The notes: generated by a model not told the origin, from the sequence alone. Shown: positions 1 to 6,651, counted from the first letter of the stretch. The stretch is DNA of 6,651 nt from Patescibacteria group bacterium UBA6263 (GCA_002441085.1 DJVF01000031.1:1-6651), one strand, 5' to 3'. Numbers and translations: made by a program.

Positions 1-3000
1 TAATCTATATATACTCATGCTCAAACATTGTTGAATGAAGCTATATTGTTGAATGTATTGTACTCAGAAGTATATCTAGTAAATATACCATGATTGGAAT
101 TGTTATAAAATTTGGAATTGTTGACTATCATATAGCTCAATCACTCTACAGCCATACCATAATTGGCATTGTTGAATATTTCTAGATTATCAAGTACTGC
201 ATTTTTTATTCATATTCATGAAGATCTAAGATACAAACCACGATTGCCATTGTTGTGAGATTTGACCTGGTTTAGGTAGAGACTAGAAGAGCTTCACATG
301 TTTTGTAGATAAATTCAAGCATCTCCAGCAGAATAAGATACTTCTATATCGTTCATAGTGATTCACAAAACTGAGCCCTCAGAATATATTCAGTAGTTAT
401 TGATAGCGTGTGTAGTTCAAGCTATATTATATTTTCAATCTATCTTGATATTATCCAAAACTACTCATGATTTGGATCAGATAGCTAGCATAGCTCATGG
501 CCGTCAACTTGGTTGACTAGCGCTATACAATGTCACATCTCATCTTCAGACAATCGCTGAACATGTATTGGGAGCTATCTGTCTGGTGGTCACATGTCAT
601 CATGATCACAATACATATATCGTATTGGCTGACAAATTTTGAGGAATGATATCTGCTCATGAACTTGCATAATTAGCCACATTGACTACTGAGATATTAG
701 CTGGATTACATAGTCATGTCCGATATTTGTTGTATGCTGTCGTATCTCATATTCAGCTTCCATATATTGCTTTGATAATATCTCAGTTAGTAGGATTTTC
801 ATTCCAAAAATTGGAATCTAGAAAATCAGTATTGTCTCGTGTAATAGATCATACAGCAAACATAGTAAAATGATTGGTATCAAATACAGCAAATTTATTA
901 TCATCTATTGTGGTAGCTTGAGTGTCTCAATGATAGGTTCGATTGGTTCAATCATTGGAAGAATATATTGTCAAATTATCTCATGAATATGATCCTGGTA
1001 TAGACATAGCTATTGTGGCCTTGTGATTGGTATAGTTTTGTTTTTTGATTAGTACTTCTTCTTGAATATCTCAAACAGATATTACAGAAAGTGGCTTGAG
1101 TCAATTGGGTAATGAAATACTTTGAGGTAAAATAAACTCTGGAGCATTTATAATACCTGAATAACTAGCAGAATTTTTTTTAATAAAACGAGTCCCAGAT
1201 TGTAAATATACTTCTGCTTGGGATCAATCATCTGCTCATGAATTAAACAAAATCACAGACTCAAGCAAAACTGGATTTTGAGAATTTAATCTCAAGTTTT
1301 TGGTTCATACATAGGTAGATCCATCACGAGCTAGAGTACTTCATGTCAACTTTTTAAAATTTCAGACATCCTTTAAAACTGACTCTATATCTGATGGATT
1401 GTTTGTATTTGGCAAACCTATAACATTTGGATCCATCCAATCTACCGTAGCAGTCGCTTCTCAAAGATTACCAGAAGAATCTTGAAAATAGAATGTAAAA
1501 TTTCAATTATTATAAAACGTATATTCATTAGAGCCAGAATTGTTGGTAATGATTACTCATGCCTTAGAAAATCATGTCAGTGTAGCCAACACTTCTTTAT
1601 TGGTTCGTCATGTAGTAGAATAATCTATAGTAGCTGATAAAGAGGAATCTATAGTAAAAGTATTGGCCAAACTAGATAATCAAAATTGACCAAGATTATC
1701 AATAGCCGCTACTCTCCAAAAATATGTATTATTAGATAAGCCCAAAAGCTGAATTCATGTATTGATAGTAATTCACGATAAGTATATTGTAGAGAAACTA
1801 TCTGTACTCAGTTCTCGTATATATCAACTCAAAGCAATTCCAGTAGTTATGGAAGGTCATCGAAGTAATTGTATGTTTCAAGTATTTTGCCTATGTTGAT
1901 TGGTTGGAAAAAATGCTAAAGGTCTAGTAGGTCATACTCAATCATACAAATATACTCATGTAGATGAGTATCAAACATTACCAGCCAAATCCAAAATACT
2001 AAATCTAATATCCAAGTCTGATCATCATCCTATATTTGAATGATAACAATATCATGTAGTAGTAGTTCACGAATATAATGCTGGATATCGAATATTTCAA
2101 TCTAATGTATACATACATGTTCATGTAGCCAATCATACTATATCGCTAATATCTCAACGAATATCTATAGTGGATGTATAATAATAATTTGGTGATTGGT
2201 ATCATGTAATTCAAGCAAAGATATATCAAGTCGACAATATTGGTCAATTTTTATCTATCCGATTGACTGTAGCTAGCGCACTTCATGTATTACCTAGGAG
2301 GTCTATAAATTCAAAAGTAAATGTACCATTGGATGTAAATAGATAATTTCAAGATCCTAAATTGTTGGTGATAGTGAGTCATGTTTTGGAAAATCATGTA
2401 AGTGTAGCTAGTACATTTTGATTGGTATATCATGTAGTGGAATAATGTATAGTAGCTGTTGGATGGTCTAGTAATTCAAACTCAGCAAATACGGATAAAC
2501 TTGATGTAACATTGGTATCTATTCTAGGATTTGTAGTAGAACCATCACTCCGTTTGACAAAATAATATCATGTATCTGCTATAGCTCGTACTGAAAATCA
2601 GTGATTTCATTCCTGTATAGTCTGCAAAGAATCTCAGCTGATACTTCAATTGGGTCAAGCTGAATAACTTAGTATATATTCATTGTTTGTAGTCATGAGA
2701 GAACGACCACTACTATTATTGTATAATCATAATATTTCATCTGAAAATAATGCACGATTCCATATAGCAACTTCATCTATATCTCAGTTGAAATGACGAT
2801 CTCCAATAGTTCTTCTACCTATAGTAATAGATGTCGTAGATGACTCTATACTTCATACATTATTTCAAGTACGTTCTAGAGATCCATTTACATATAGTTT
2901 GAGTTGTTGACCATCATATGTGCCTACTACAAAATACCGCTCTCCTGATACTGGGACAGTAGTACTATTTACCCAAACACTATTGGGAGCTCTAAGAGCA

Positions 3001-6000
3001 AACTCAAATGCAGTGTTGTTTCTATCATGTTGTAATCTGTACTGATTATCTACATTTTTGTTTATGATAGATGCTCGATTGCTTCATAGTGTAGGATCAA
3101 TATTTCGTTTTACTCGAGCAGCTAAAGTGATTTGATCTGTAGGATTTAATTGATCACTATTTAGTATATCTACATAAGAAGTAGATCAATCAAAATTATG
3201 AGCATTGTTGATTTTTCATGTTGTAGAATTTGTCGAGAAGCCACTACTAACATGAGAATATATACTATAATCACTTGCATCAATATCAAAAGGTATATAA
3301 GCAACCAAACCTGAATGAAATTCTGTGGGTGCAATCAAAGCAAACTCAGCAACTACTGAAATATCTCAAATTACATAGTTGTCAGTCCTAGGATTGTCTG
3401 TAGATTCATCACTTCGTTTGACGAAATAATATCATGTGTCCGCTATTGCAAATACTTGTGATCAGTGATTTCATTCTTCTACAATTTGTAATAAGTTTCA
3501 ACTAAGACTTCAGTTTGGTCAGAATCAATAGTTTAGAGTGTATGTTGTGGCTACAGGAATGGCTGGTCAGGCTATGTAATTGCCTGTACTGTACAATATC
3601 TGACTAAGAGATATCTCTTGATTTTTGAAATATACAGGTTGGATCTGGCGAGGTATATTTACTCAATAAGTATAATCAATCGTATATCATGATATAGAAG
3701 GATTGTATGTTCTAAAATCACACAACTCTCATGTCTGGAAGTATGATGTATCTGTATTTTGTGGATTAACTACTCTAGTACAATTTATAGATCATTGTGA
3801 GTCCAAAGATCCAGAAGACCGACCAAGATATCAAAATTCTAGTCATCAAACAGATCCGTCTATGGAATCACTTGAATTTTGGAAAAGCTGATTGGATCAA
3901 TAATATTTAATAGAGCCATTTAGAGAAATTCATCATCATACATTATTATAAGCAGATACTTGGTTGATTATTGGATTTTGTAGACTTGTAGAAAAGATTC
4001 AATTGGAACTGTTGTTTAATAATAAGGCATTGTTCAAAACTAAATTAGATGGATTGTATACAGAAATTCACTGTCTACGGGAATTGAAACTAAGAATATT
4101 GTTTAAACTGATATTGGAAGATAGATTGTTTACGTGAATATTTTCACTGTAATTATTGAAAGATTTTATATTATTTAAAACAGCATTTGCTGTTGCATGT
4201 AGACGTAAACCATAACTTAAACTTCCTCATTGATAGTTATTGTAAGAATTCACATTATTTATCAAAACATTTTTGTGATAAAGAGTATATGCTCATATTG
4301 AATGATTGTAAATATCCACATCATTTATAGTTAGATTGGATCACAAGGTAGAATATATTGCAGATGAATTGGCATTGTGAGCAGATCAAATTCAGTCATT
4401 TTTTCAATCAAATTTGATATTATCAACTATAATATTTTTACCATTTGCTGTAATAGTAGCATTAGATCTAGTAATATTTGTAAAATGAAATACATCTCCA
4501 CTACCAGCCAAAACACTACATTCTTGCATTGCTCTAGATGTAGTACTGATATAATTTCAGGAATTAAGTATATATATTCTATTTGCAACTGGAGTCGGTA
4601 TAGTACTAGTTCAAGGATTGAGTGTAGTTATTGTAATATTTCTAGGATCACAAAAGTTATATTCCCGATTGTCTGTATAGAAGCTATTGTAGCCAAAATA
4701 TTTTTCTACAATAGGATTGCTGATCGCTCATATATATTGTATTTGAGAAGCGAATCATCTAGACTGTGATCATGAAAAGAATGTAATATAAACTTTTTTG
4801 GTTCATATATCGGAAGTCAGATTTATATTTAATTTGGAGCTATACGATGTCATCACTCATGTGAGTGGCGATTGTACAAAATCTCAAGTAATAATATACT
4901 CAGAACCAATTTGGTCATATCAAAAATACAGTTGAACTCATGTGACATCTGCAAAATATGTATTATTTTTGAACTTGATATATCAGATATTATTTACTGA
5001 GTTGATTTGTCATATTTTTTGGTCTGGATTGTGATCAAAATTATCAAACACCAATCAATCTCAAGAATAAGCGATTACCTTGCTCTGATTAGCCAATCAT
5101 GATCAATAGATATAAGAGTGATTAAAATAATCTATATTTAGACTACCATCTACTCATCTAAAACTACAAGACTCATCATTGGGATGATACAAAAATCAAT
5201 CTGGTTTGCTGATAAAATCACATCCATATTCTCAAGTATTGTAAATAAATCATGTAGTTCGTCAAACATCAGAATATTCTGATCATCACATTGCTATTTT
5301 ATTTCCAAAATAATCATCATTATTTCAGAACACTTTGATATCTCAGTAATAATAGTTTTCTACTTGCCCAACATTATTGTTGGTATAATATCATTTGCTG
5401 TTGTTGAATAAAGCTATATTATTTACTTTGGTGTGAGATGTCTTATTATTGAAATATAATCAATAAAGATTATTGGAATAAGAGGCAATATTATTTAAAA
5501 TTGTACCTGATGTTGAGTTTAGATAAATTCAATAAATGGCATTATTGTAAACTTGTAGATTACTTAATATATTTTGGGTAGCTGCCGATCAATTTACGGT
5601 AATTCAAGCATACAGGTTGTTGTAAGATTGGACATTATTGATTTTATTTCTGGGAGATGCTATATTGATTCAATATCTAGAATTGGAGAAAAACTGTGAA
5701 TTTTGTATGGTATTACCTCAAGCTGTAGATGTTGCATATATTCAATCTTGTCTATTATTATAAACCTTTATATTATTGAAAAAATTATTGGTACTGGTGT
5801 TTAGATATATTCAATGTGACCTAGCATTCGATATCTTGATATTATTTACTGTATGTCCAGCTCAAGTATTTCTAAAATATATTCCATAGGGAGATGAAGT
5901 ATGTGTTCATCATAAACCATTATCGACAGTGTCTATATCGATATTATCAATCACGATATTATTTTTAGATGTTGCATAGATTGCTCAGTTTCAGAAAGAC

Positions 6001-6651
6001 GCTGATTGAAATAATCTAGATCTGTTTTTTCATACGATAGCTATACAGTTTCATCCAGCATTTATAGTAGCGGTTTTGATATAATCTCAACCATTTAAGA
6101 CATATATAGTATTGGCAGACAAAGTATTTGGTATTGTATTTGTCCCTGGCACAACATATATCACATTCATCGTAGCAGGATTACAAAGCACTCATGACCA
6201 ATATTTTGTGTAAGCTGTTTGATCCTGTCACAATATTCCATCTCCATAGAGAGCCTGTTTTATATCTCACAAACTAGGATTGGTAGATCGAAAATAATCG
6301 TCTATAAAATAGTCGTTATTCCAATCTCGAGATCAAACGATATCATCTTCAACAAAAACTATCTCTCACTGACCACTAAAAACTGCATACACAGTATGTA
6401 ATCAAGCTTGTGGTTGTAAATTCCAAGAATAAGTAGATGAATATGGTATCCATGAAGCAGTATCTCTTTCCACGATACTATTACCAAATCTCATATGAGT
6501 AGCTCAAGAAATATTCATATTCAAAATTACTCAGGTGCTTGTAGTAGATGGATCGTCATTATTGATTGTAAAATTGCCGGAATACTCTCATATACTAAAA
6601 GTTGTAAAATGATTTGTCTGAAATACAGCAAAATTATCTCCATCTATTGAT
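1..6651 (-). CDS. Giant multidomain surface adhesin-like protein, internal fragment (TGA=Gly, CGA/CGG=Trp)
   Basis: One minus-strand frame (codons from 6650 down to 3) is open across the whole window: 2,216 codons, no TAA or TAG, with neither start nor stop present. About 160 in-frame TGA codons sit at family glycines, for example TGYYF of the InlB-type repeats and NGDIDEV of LamG. TGA supplies roughly 70% of glycines against about 62 GGN codons. CGA/CGG codons sit at family tryptophans. Domain order is TNHFT-module end, Ig, linker, beta-helix, Ig, beta-helix, InlB-type repeat, LamG, InlB-type repeat, Ig, Cys-containing Ig, Fn3, Ig, TNHFT module, linker, beta-helix. All are typical of secreted or surface-anchored bacterial proteins; no enzyme active site was recognised. 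The signal peptide and any anchor must lie outside the window. The role, inferred from the domains, is adhesion, probably to glycans or a partner cell. Certainty is high for the frame and architecture and low for the precise function. Confidence 0.95.
3..740 (-). other. Right-handed parallel beta-helix 3 (partial, runs off the window)
   Basis: Residues 1971-2216 begin with the shared cap: AYNKY, CGG codon (720), TGLCNP, then LSANTIYVLGSGGHV and NTCSAIVG. The nine residues LSANTIYVL are identical to helix 1. Rungs follow: GVVLDNIKIDG, GIYSEGSVLGITMND, GIYLQNMGSSSSLYLNQ, GLYLRSSGIGIKNAVLDN, GMAVEGLSYMIVNN, GIFTRYTSEYNTFNN, then GVYID at the edge. The Asn-Asn and VYNN-like ladder matches helices 1 and 2. 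At least the last rungs and the exit segment, with its expected cysteine pair, should lie beyond position 1. Confidence 0.85.
741..839 (-). other. Aromatic/acidic linker leading into beta-helix 3
   Basis: Residues 1938-1970 start with a CGA codon (837), then DNTDFLDSNF, TGG codon (804), NENPTNGDIIKAIYGSGIG. It aligns without gaps over its first part to the linker at 6219..6362 (DYFIDDYF...NPSLGDIKQALYGDGIL). Finding the same connector before both helices shows that the helix plus its N-terminal connector is the duplicated unit. Confidence 0.6.
840..1427 (-). other. 'TNHFT' beta-sandwich module, complete copy
   Basis: Residues 1742-1937 form a region of about 196 residues with no family I can name firmly. 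Recognisable parts are a Lys-rich start (NFKKLTG), NPVLLESVILFNSGADDG, VYLQSGTRFIKKNS followed by IINAPEF, LPLSVISVGD-like strands and KATIAMSIPGSYSGDNLTIYSS. The module closes with NDGTN, CGA codon (939), TYHGD and DDNKFAVFDTNHFTMFAVG. The N-terminal half resembles strands that in other secreted proteins read 'VEIPxGTxIT..DGxxFxGxIxAP', and the end resembles 'NxWxxHG...VxTxHFTxFAV'. The CGA then sits at the usual Trp. Its last strand recurs at 6573..6650, 1,913 codons earlier. Inferred to be an extracellular beta-sandwich. Confidence 0.55.
1428..1646 (-). repeat. Ig-like repeat A, copy 2
   Basis: Residues 1669-1741 read SATIDYSTTG, CGA codon (1605), TNKEVLATLTGFSKAGVIITNN, FTFYFQDSSGNLGEATATVDWMDP. 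It is clearly homologous to copy 1 at 2241..2465, and the DNA is also very similar around STTG and LATLTGFSK. Where this copy has CGA after STTG, copy 1 has a Tyr codon, consistent with an aromatic residue (Trp) and less so with Arg. The repeat ends at the start of the long TNHFT module. Confidence 0.8.
1647..1925 (-). other. Fibronectin type III-like domain
   Basis: Residues 1576-1668 read PLAFFPTN, IQLL, CGA codon (1860), GPSITTGIALSGYI, CGA codon (1815), ELSTD, TIYLSGITINTGIQLLGLSNNTYFWRVAAIDNLGQ. This is the Fn3 pattern seen in many bacterial surface proteins (LxWxPSxDTGxGISGYxxELSTDxxF, then LxGLxNGTYYWRVxAxDNxG). The CGA at 1860 falls on the conserved early Trp of the fold. The Trp of YFWRV (1716) is TGG. 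The domain probably acts as a spacer. Confidence 0.82.
1929..2240 (-). other. Ig-like domain with an internal cysteine pair
   Basis: Residues 1471-1574 read PILSTGYIFAG, YYYTSTIDIRGDISDIVG, GTCMYTLDG, TTTTGYCYHSN, DLDIRFSILDLAGNVGY, and end VYLYDGVGP. The strand pattern with a closing FSILDLAGN and a terminal DxxGP suits a bacterial Ig-like domain of the type found before Fn3 units. The two cysteines (codons at 2115 and 2046) are close enough to form a local disulphide. A CGA codon at 2088 (DGNI-x-YPA) reads naturally as Trp, though no aligned copy tests it. Confidence 0.65.
2241..2465 (-). repeat. Ig-like repeat A, copy 1
   Basis: Residues 1396-1470 read PTATIHYSTTGYTNQNV, LATLTGFSKTGLTITNN, FTFEFIDLLGN, and end ATVN, CGG codon (2259), ID. 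This is a bacterial Ig-like repeat of the TATIxYSTTxxTNQxVxATL type, common in giant surface proteins. The second copy at 1428..1646 reads ATVD, TGG codon (1437), MD at the same point, so CGG aligns with an ordinary Trp codon. The copies are 274 codons apart and surround a Cys-containing Ig-like domain and an Fn3-like domain. Confidence 0.8.
2478..2681 (-). repeat. InlB-type B-repeat, copy 2
   Basis: Residues 1324-1391 read YILSYSAGPNGSISG, QEGNHG, AIADTGYYFVK, then a CGG codon (2550), SDGSTTNPRIDTNV, and end with LSVFAEF. This is a closer match to the family consensus than copy 1. Where copy 1 has CGA, this copy has CGG at the conserved Trp of VKWSD, so both codons occupy one family-invariant position. 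The DNA around VKWSD and the upstream AIADTGYYF is nearly the same in the two copies: over about 31 bases I see four differences, all transitions. This suggests duplication or gene conversion. Confidence 0.86.
2706..3323 (-). other. LamG-like/concanavalin A-like lectin domain
   Basis: Residues 1110-1315 follow the classic LamG/jelly-roll layout. They begin GLVAYIPFD, then NAHNFDGSTSYVDI, ITLAA-x-VK, QYRLQHD, GE-x-YFVVGTYDG, LKLYVNG, SITIGR, NGDIDEVAIWNRAL and LGLYNN. The x positions are CGA (3114) and CGG (2937), where the family has Trp (SAWVK and GxWYHVVGTYDG). The Trp of AIWNRAL is a normal TGG (2760). The G of NGDIDEV is TGA, as is that of FDGSTSY. These domains are found in secreted proteins and usually bind carbohydrates or proteins, often with calcium. 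It is flanked on both sides by InlB-type repeats. Confidence 0.92.
3342..3548 (-). repeat. InlB-type B-repeat, copy 1 (divergent InlB B-repeat family)
   Basis: Residues 1035-1103 read YTLNYGFGPNGSLSG, EEGNHG, AIADTGYYFVK, then a CGA codon (3414), SDESTDNPRTD, and close with ISVVAEF. This matches the divergent InlB B-repeat consensus, which ends GYxFVKWSDG...NPRTDxxVxxxxxVTAxF. The CGA lies exactly on the near-invariant Trp of VKWSD. The repeat is about 65% identical by eye to the copy at 2478..2681 (about 45 of 69 residues). The two copies bracket the LamG domain, 288 codons apart. The usual role is a small stalk or spacer domain in surface proteins. Confidence 0.85.
3687..4682 (-). other. 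Right-handed parallel beta-helix 2
   Basis: Residues 657-988 form a second complete helix. The entry cap is homologous to that of helix 1: YTDN then a CGG codon (4665), EYNFCDP, then VANRIYILNSGNYIS and QECSVLAG. Rungs include NIIVDNIKFDG, SNLTINDVDIYNHS, NVLINNVNSYNN, NAVLNNIKSFNN, NISLNNILSFN, GISVYNPSNLVLNN, GIFSTSLQNPIINQ and GISLNGSIKYYG. The NNVGGGISL stretch has three consecutive TGA codons at 3930..3938 encoding GGG. The exit again holds a cysteine pair (INC and LCDF, codons at 3780 and 3720). A linker of about 46 residues (3549..3686) follows with no recognised domain. The segment is probably a glycan- or surface-binding platform like helix 1. Confidence 0.88.
4737..5144 (-). other. 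Ig-like/beta-sandwich domain 2 between beta-helices
   Basis: Residues 503-638 separate the two beta-helices. They contain NIGYIKFKNNTYF, GVQLYFGYDQIGSEYIITG and LNINLTSDIG, and end in TKKVYITFFSGSQSRGFASQI. The last part has the shape of the closing strands of the Ig-like domains in this protein (compare HTVYAVFSGQGE at 6363..6572). The segment is longer than one usual Ig unit, so its N-terminal third may belong to the beta-helix 1 exit region. The family is not firmly recognised. Confidence 0.55.
5145..6218 (-). other. Right-handed parallel beta-helix 1 (pectate-lyase-like fold, PbH1-type rungs)
   Basis: Residues 145-502 form a complete beta-helix. The entry cap reads AYTKYWSGVLCNP, LSANTIYVLNGGDYI and GGNCIAIVG. 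The rungs then follow: GIYLNTSTNNFFNN, GIYATSTAGGNTIQN, GINIASPRNKINN, GITVNGSATQNILSN, GIYLNSTSGTILNN and GLYFNNKTSHTKVNN. Each rung is 22-24 residues long, opens with Gly-Ile/Leu and carries an Asn-Asn ladder followed by a VYNN-like strand. The exit segment holds a second cysteine pair (GCDF and ESCSF, codons at 5220 and 5166). Such helices are found in polysaccharide lyases and in phage or surface proteins. No catalytic Lys/Arg/Asp set was recognised, so binding is more likely than cleavage. Confidence 0.88.
6219..6362 (-). other. Aromatic/acidic linker leading into beta-helix 1
   Basis: Residues 97-144 contain DWNNDYFIDDYF followed by a CGA codon, then STNP and a YGDGILGQDQ stretch. The same layout recurs at 741..839 before beta-helix 3, with the two aromatic landmarks exactly 11 codons apart in both copies. 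In copy 1 the first landmark is TGG (6321) and the second is CGA (6288). In the other copy the first is CGA (837) and the second is TGG (804). This is direct internal evidence that CGA is read as Trp. The Asp/Asn-rich stretch resembles a calcium-binding loop only loosely, so no EF-hand is claimed. Confidence 0.6.
6363..6572 (-). other. Bacterial Ig-like domain 1
   Basis: Residues 27-96 start with FTINNDDPSTST, continue through NMNISGATHMRFGNS and WIPYSSTYSWNL, and end with GLHTVYAVFSGQGE. This follows the familiar Ig-like pattern INxGxxxTxSxxVxLxLxAxDxTxMRFSN, then WxPYxxTxxWxL, then GxxTVYVxFxDxxGN. Both tryptophans (6450 and 6423) are ordinary TGG codons at the expected places. The domain probably serves as a spacer between the TNHFT module and the linker leading into the first beta-helix. 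Confidence 0.75.
6573..6650 (-). other. C-terminal end of a 'TNHFT' beta-sandwich module (partial)
   Basis: The first 26 residues in the window read DGDNFAVFQTNHFTTF followed by a short GEYSGN tail. This closely matches DDNKFAVFDTNHFTMF at the end of the complete module at 840..1427, and the DNA is also similar. In many secreted bacterial proteins a Thr-Thr/Asn-His-Phe-Thr strand closes a beta-sandwich module; I do not assign a Pfam name. Only the last strand is seen here, so the rest of the module should lie just outside the high-coordinate end. Confidence 0.7.

Noticed and set aside
1..740. CRISPR-like or satellite repeat, from the recurring attgttgaa-type DNA pattern spaced about 66-72 bases
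   Set aside because: The periodicity is explained by the 22-24 residue beta-helix rungs with their Asn-Asn ladders; the repeats are not identical at DNA level.
682..873. Forward-strand open frame of 63 codons
   Set aside because: It lies antisense to the TNHFT module, linker and helix 3 cap, shows no recognisable domain, and is open only under the standard code by chance.
3703..3891. Forward-strand open frame of 62 codons
   Set aside because: It is antisense to the exit region of beta-helix 2, which translates coherently on the minus strand with a conserved cysteine pair.
4377..4769. Forward-strand open frame of 130 codons, the longest standard-code frame
   Set aside because: It is antisense to the cap of beta-helix 2. 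Its Ser/Ile/Cys-rich translation looks like a reverse complement of Asn/Ile/Gly-rich rungs and resembles no family.
3687..6218. Active pectate lyase or other polysaccharide-degrading enzyme
   Set aside because: The fold fits, but I saw no conserved catalytic Asp/Lys/Arg cluster among the rungs, so only the fold is claimed.
6288..6329. EF-hand or dockerin calcium loop in DWNNDYFIDDYF
   Set aside because: Acidic residues do not keep canonical spacing in both linker copies, and the central Gly is missing; the resemblance is too weak to annotate.
6219..6401. Forward-strand open frame of 60 codons
   Set aside because: It is antisense to the first linker and Ig-like domain end; no supporting motif or ribosome binding site.
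1..6651. Degraded pseudogene or non-coding AT-rich DNA
   Set aside because: Absence of TAA/TAG over 2,216 codons, intact domain patterns from end to end and paired cysteines argue for an intact coding frame with a changed code.
1..6651. TGA read as tryptophan (Mycoplasma-type code 4)
   Set aside because: It would place about 160 Trp residues at positions where families have Gly (GYYF, NGDIDEV, FDGS). TGG is used normally for Trp at conserved sites.

Overview
The whole window lies inside one enormous protein-coding gene on the minus strand. Reading codons on the minus strand from base 6650 down to base 3 gives 2,216 consecutive codons with no TAA or TAG. By hand count the frame holds about 160 TGA codons. 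These fall at positions where the domain families carry glycine, so TGA is a sense codon for Gly. The codons CGA and CGG (14 and 7 copies) fall repeatedly where the families, or an aligned internal repeat copy with a TGG codon, carry tryptophan. TGA=Gly with CGA/CGG=Trp is the code I know for Candidatus Absconditabacterales (formerly SR1, in the Patescibacteria/CPR radiation; NCBI table 37 from memory). The window is AT-rich, which fits. Under the standard code the gene is invisible, and only short meaningless open frames remain on the opposite strand.

The protein is a mosaic of extracellular, mostly beta-structured domains, with neither its N- nor its C-terminus in the window. From N to C (high to low coordinate) it has: the end of a beta-sandwich module with a 'TNHFT' motif; an Ig-like domain; an aromatic/acidic linker; a right-handed beta-helix of parallel 22-24 residue rungs; a second Ig-like domain; a second beta-helix; an InlB-type B-repeat; a LamG/concanavalin-like domain; a second InlB-type B-repeat; an Ig-like repeat; a cysteine-bearing Ig-like domain; a fibronectin type III-like domain; a second copy of the Ig-like repeat; a full 'TNHFT' module; the linker again; and a third beta-helix that runs off the low-coordinate end. 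The 'TNHFT' module and the linker/beta-helix entry recur after about 5.5-5.7 kb. The window therefore shows roughly one period of a possibly longer array.

The likely role is a giant secreted or cell-surface adhesin. Beta-helices and LamG domains commonly bind glycans, and Ig, Fn3 and InlB-type repeats act as stalks. Cultured or well-imaged Absconditabacteria live attached to other bacteria, so host-cell attachment is a reasonable guess, but this is inference. The 12 cysteines fall into six domain-local pairs, which suits an exported, disulphide-bonded protein.

There is no intergenic stretch, RNA gene, mobile element, CRISPR array, promoter, ribosome binding site or terminator that I can support. 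The forward strand carries only antisense shadow frames.
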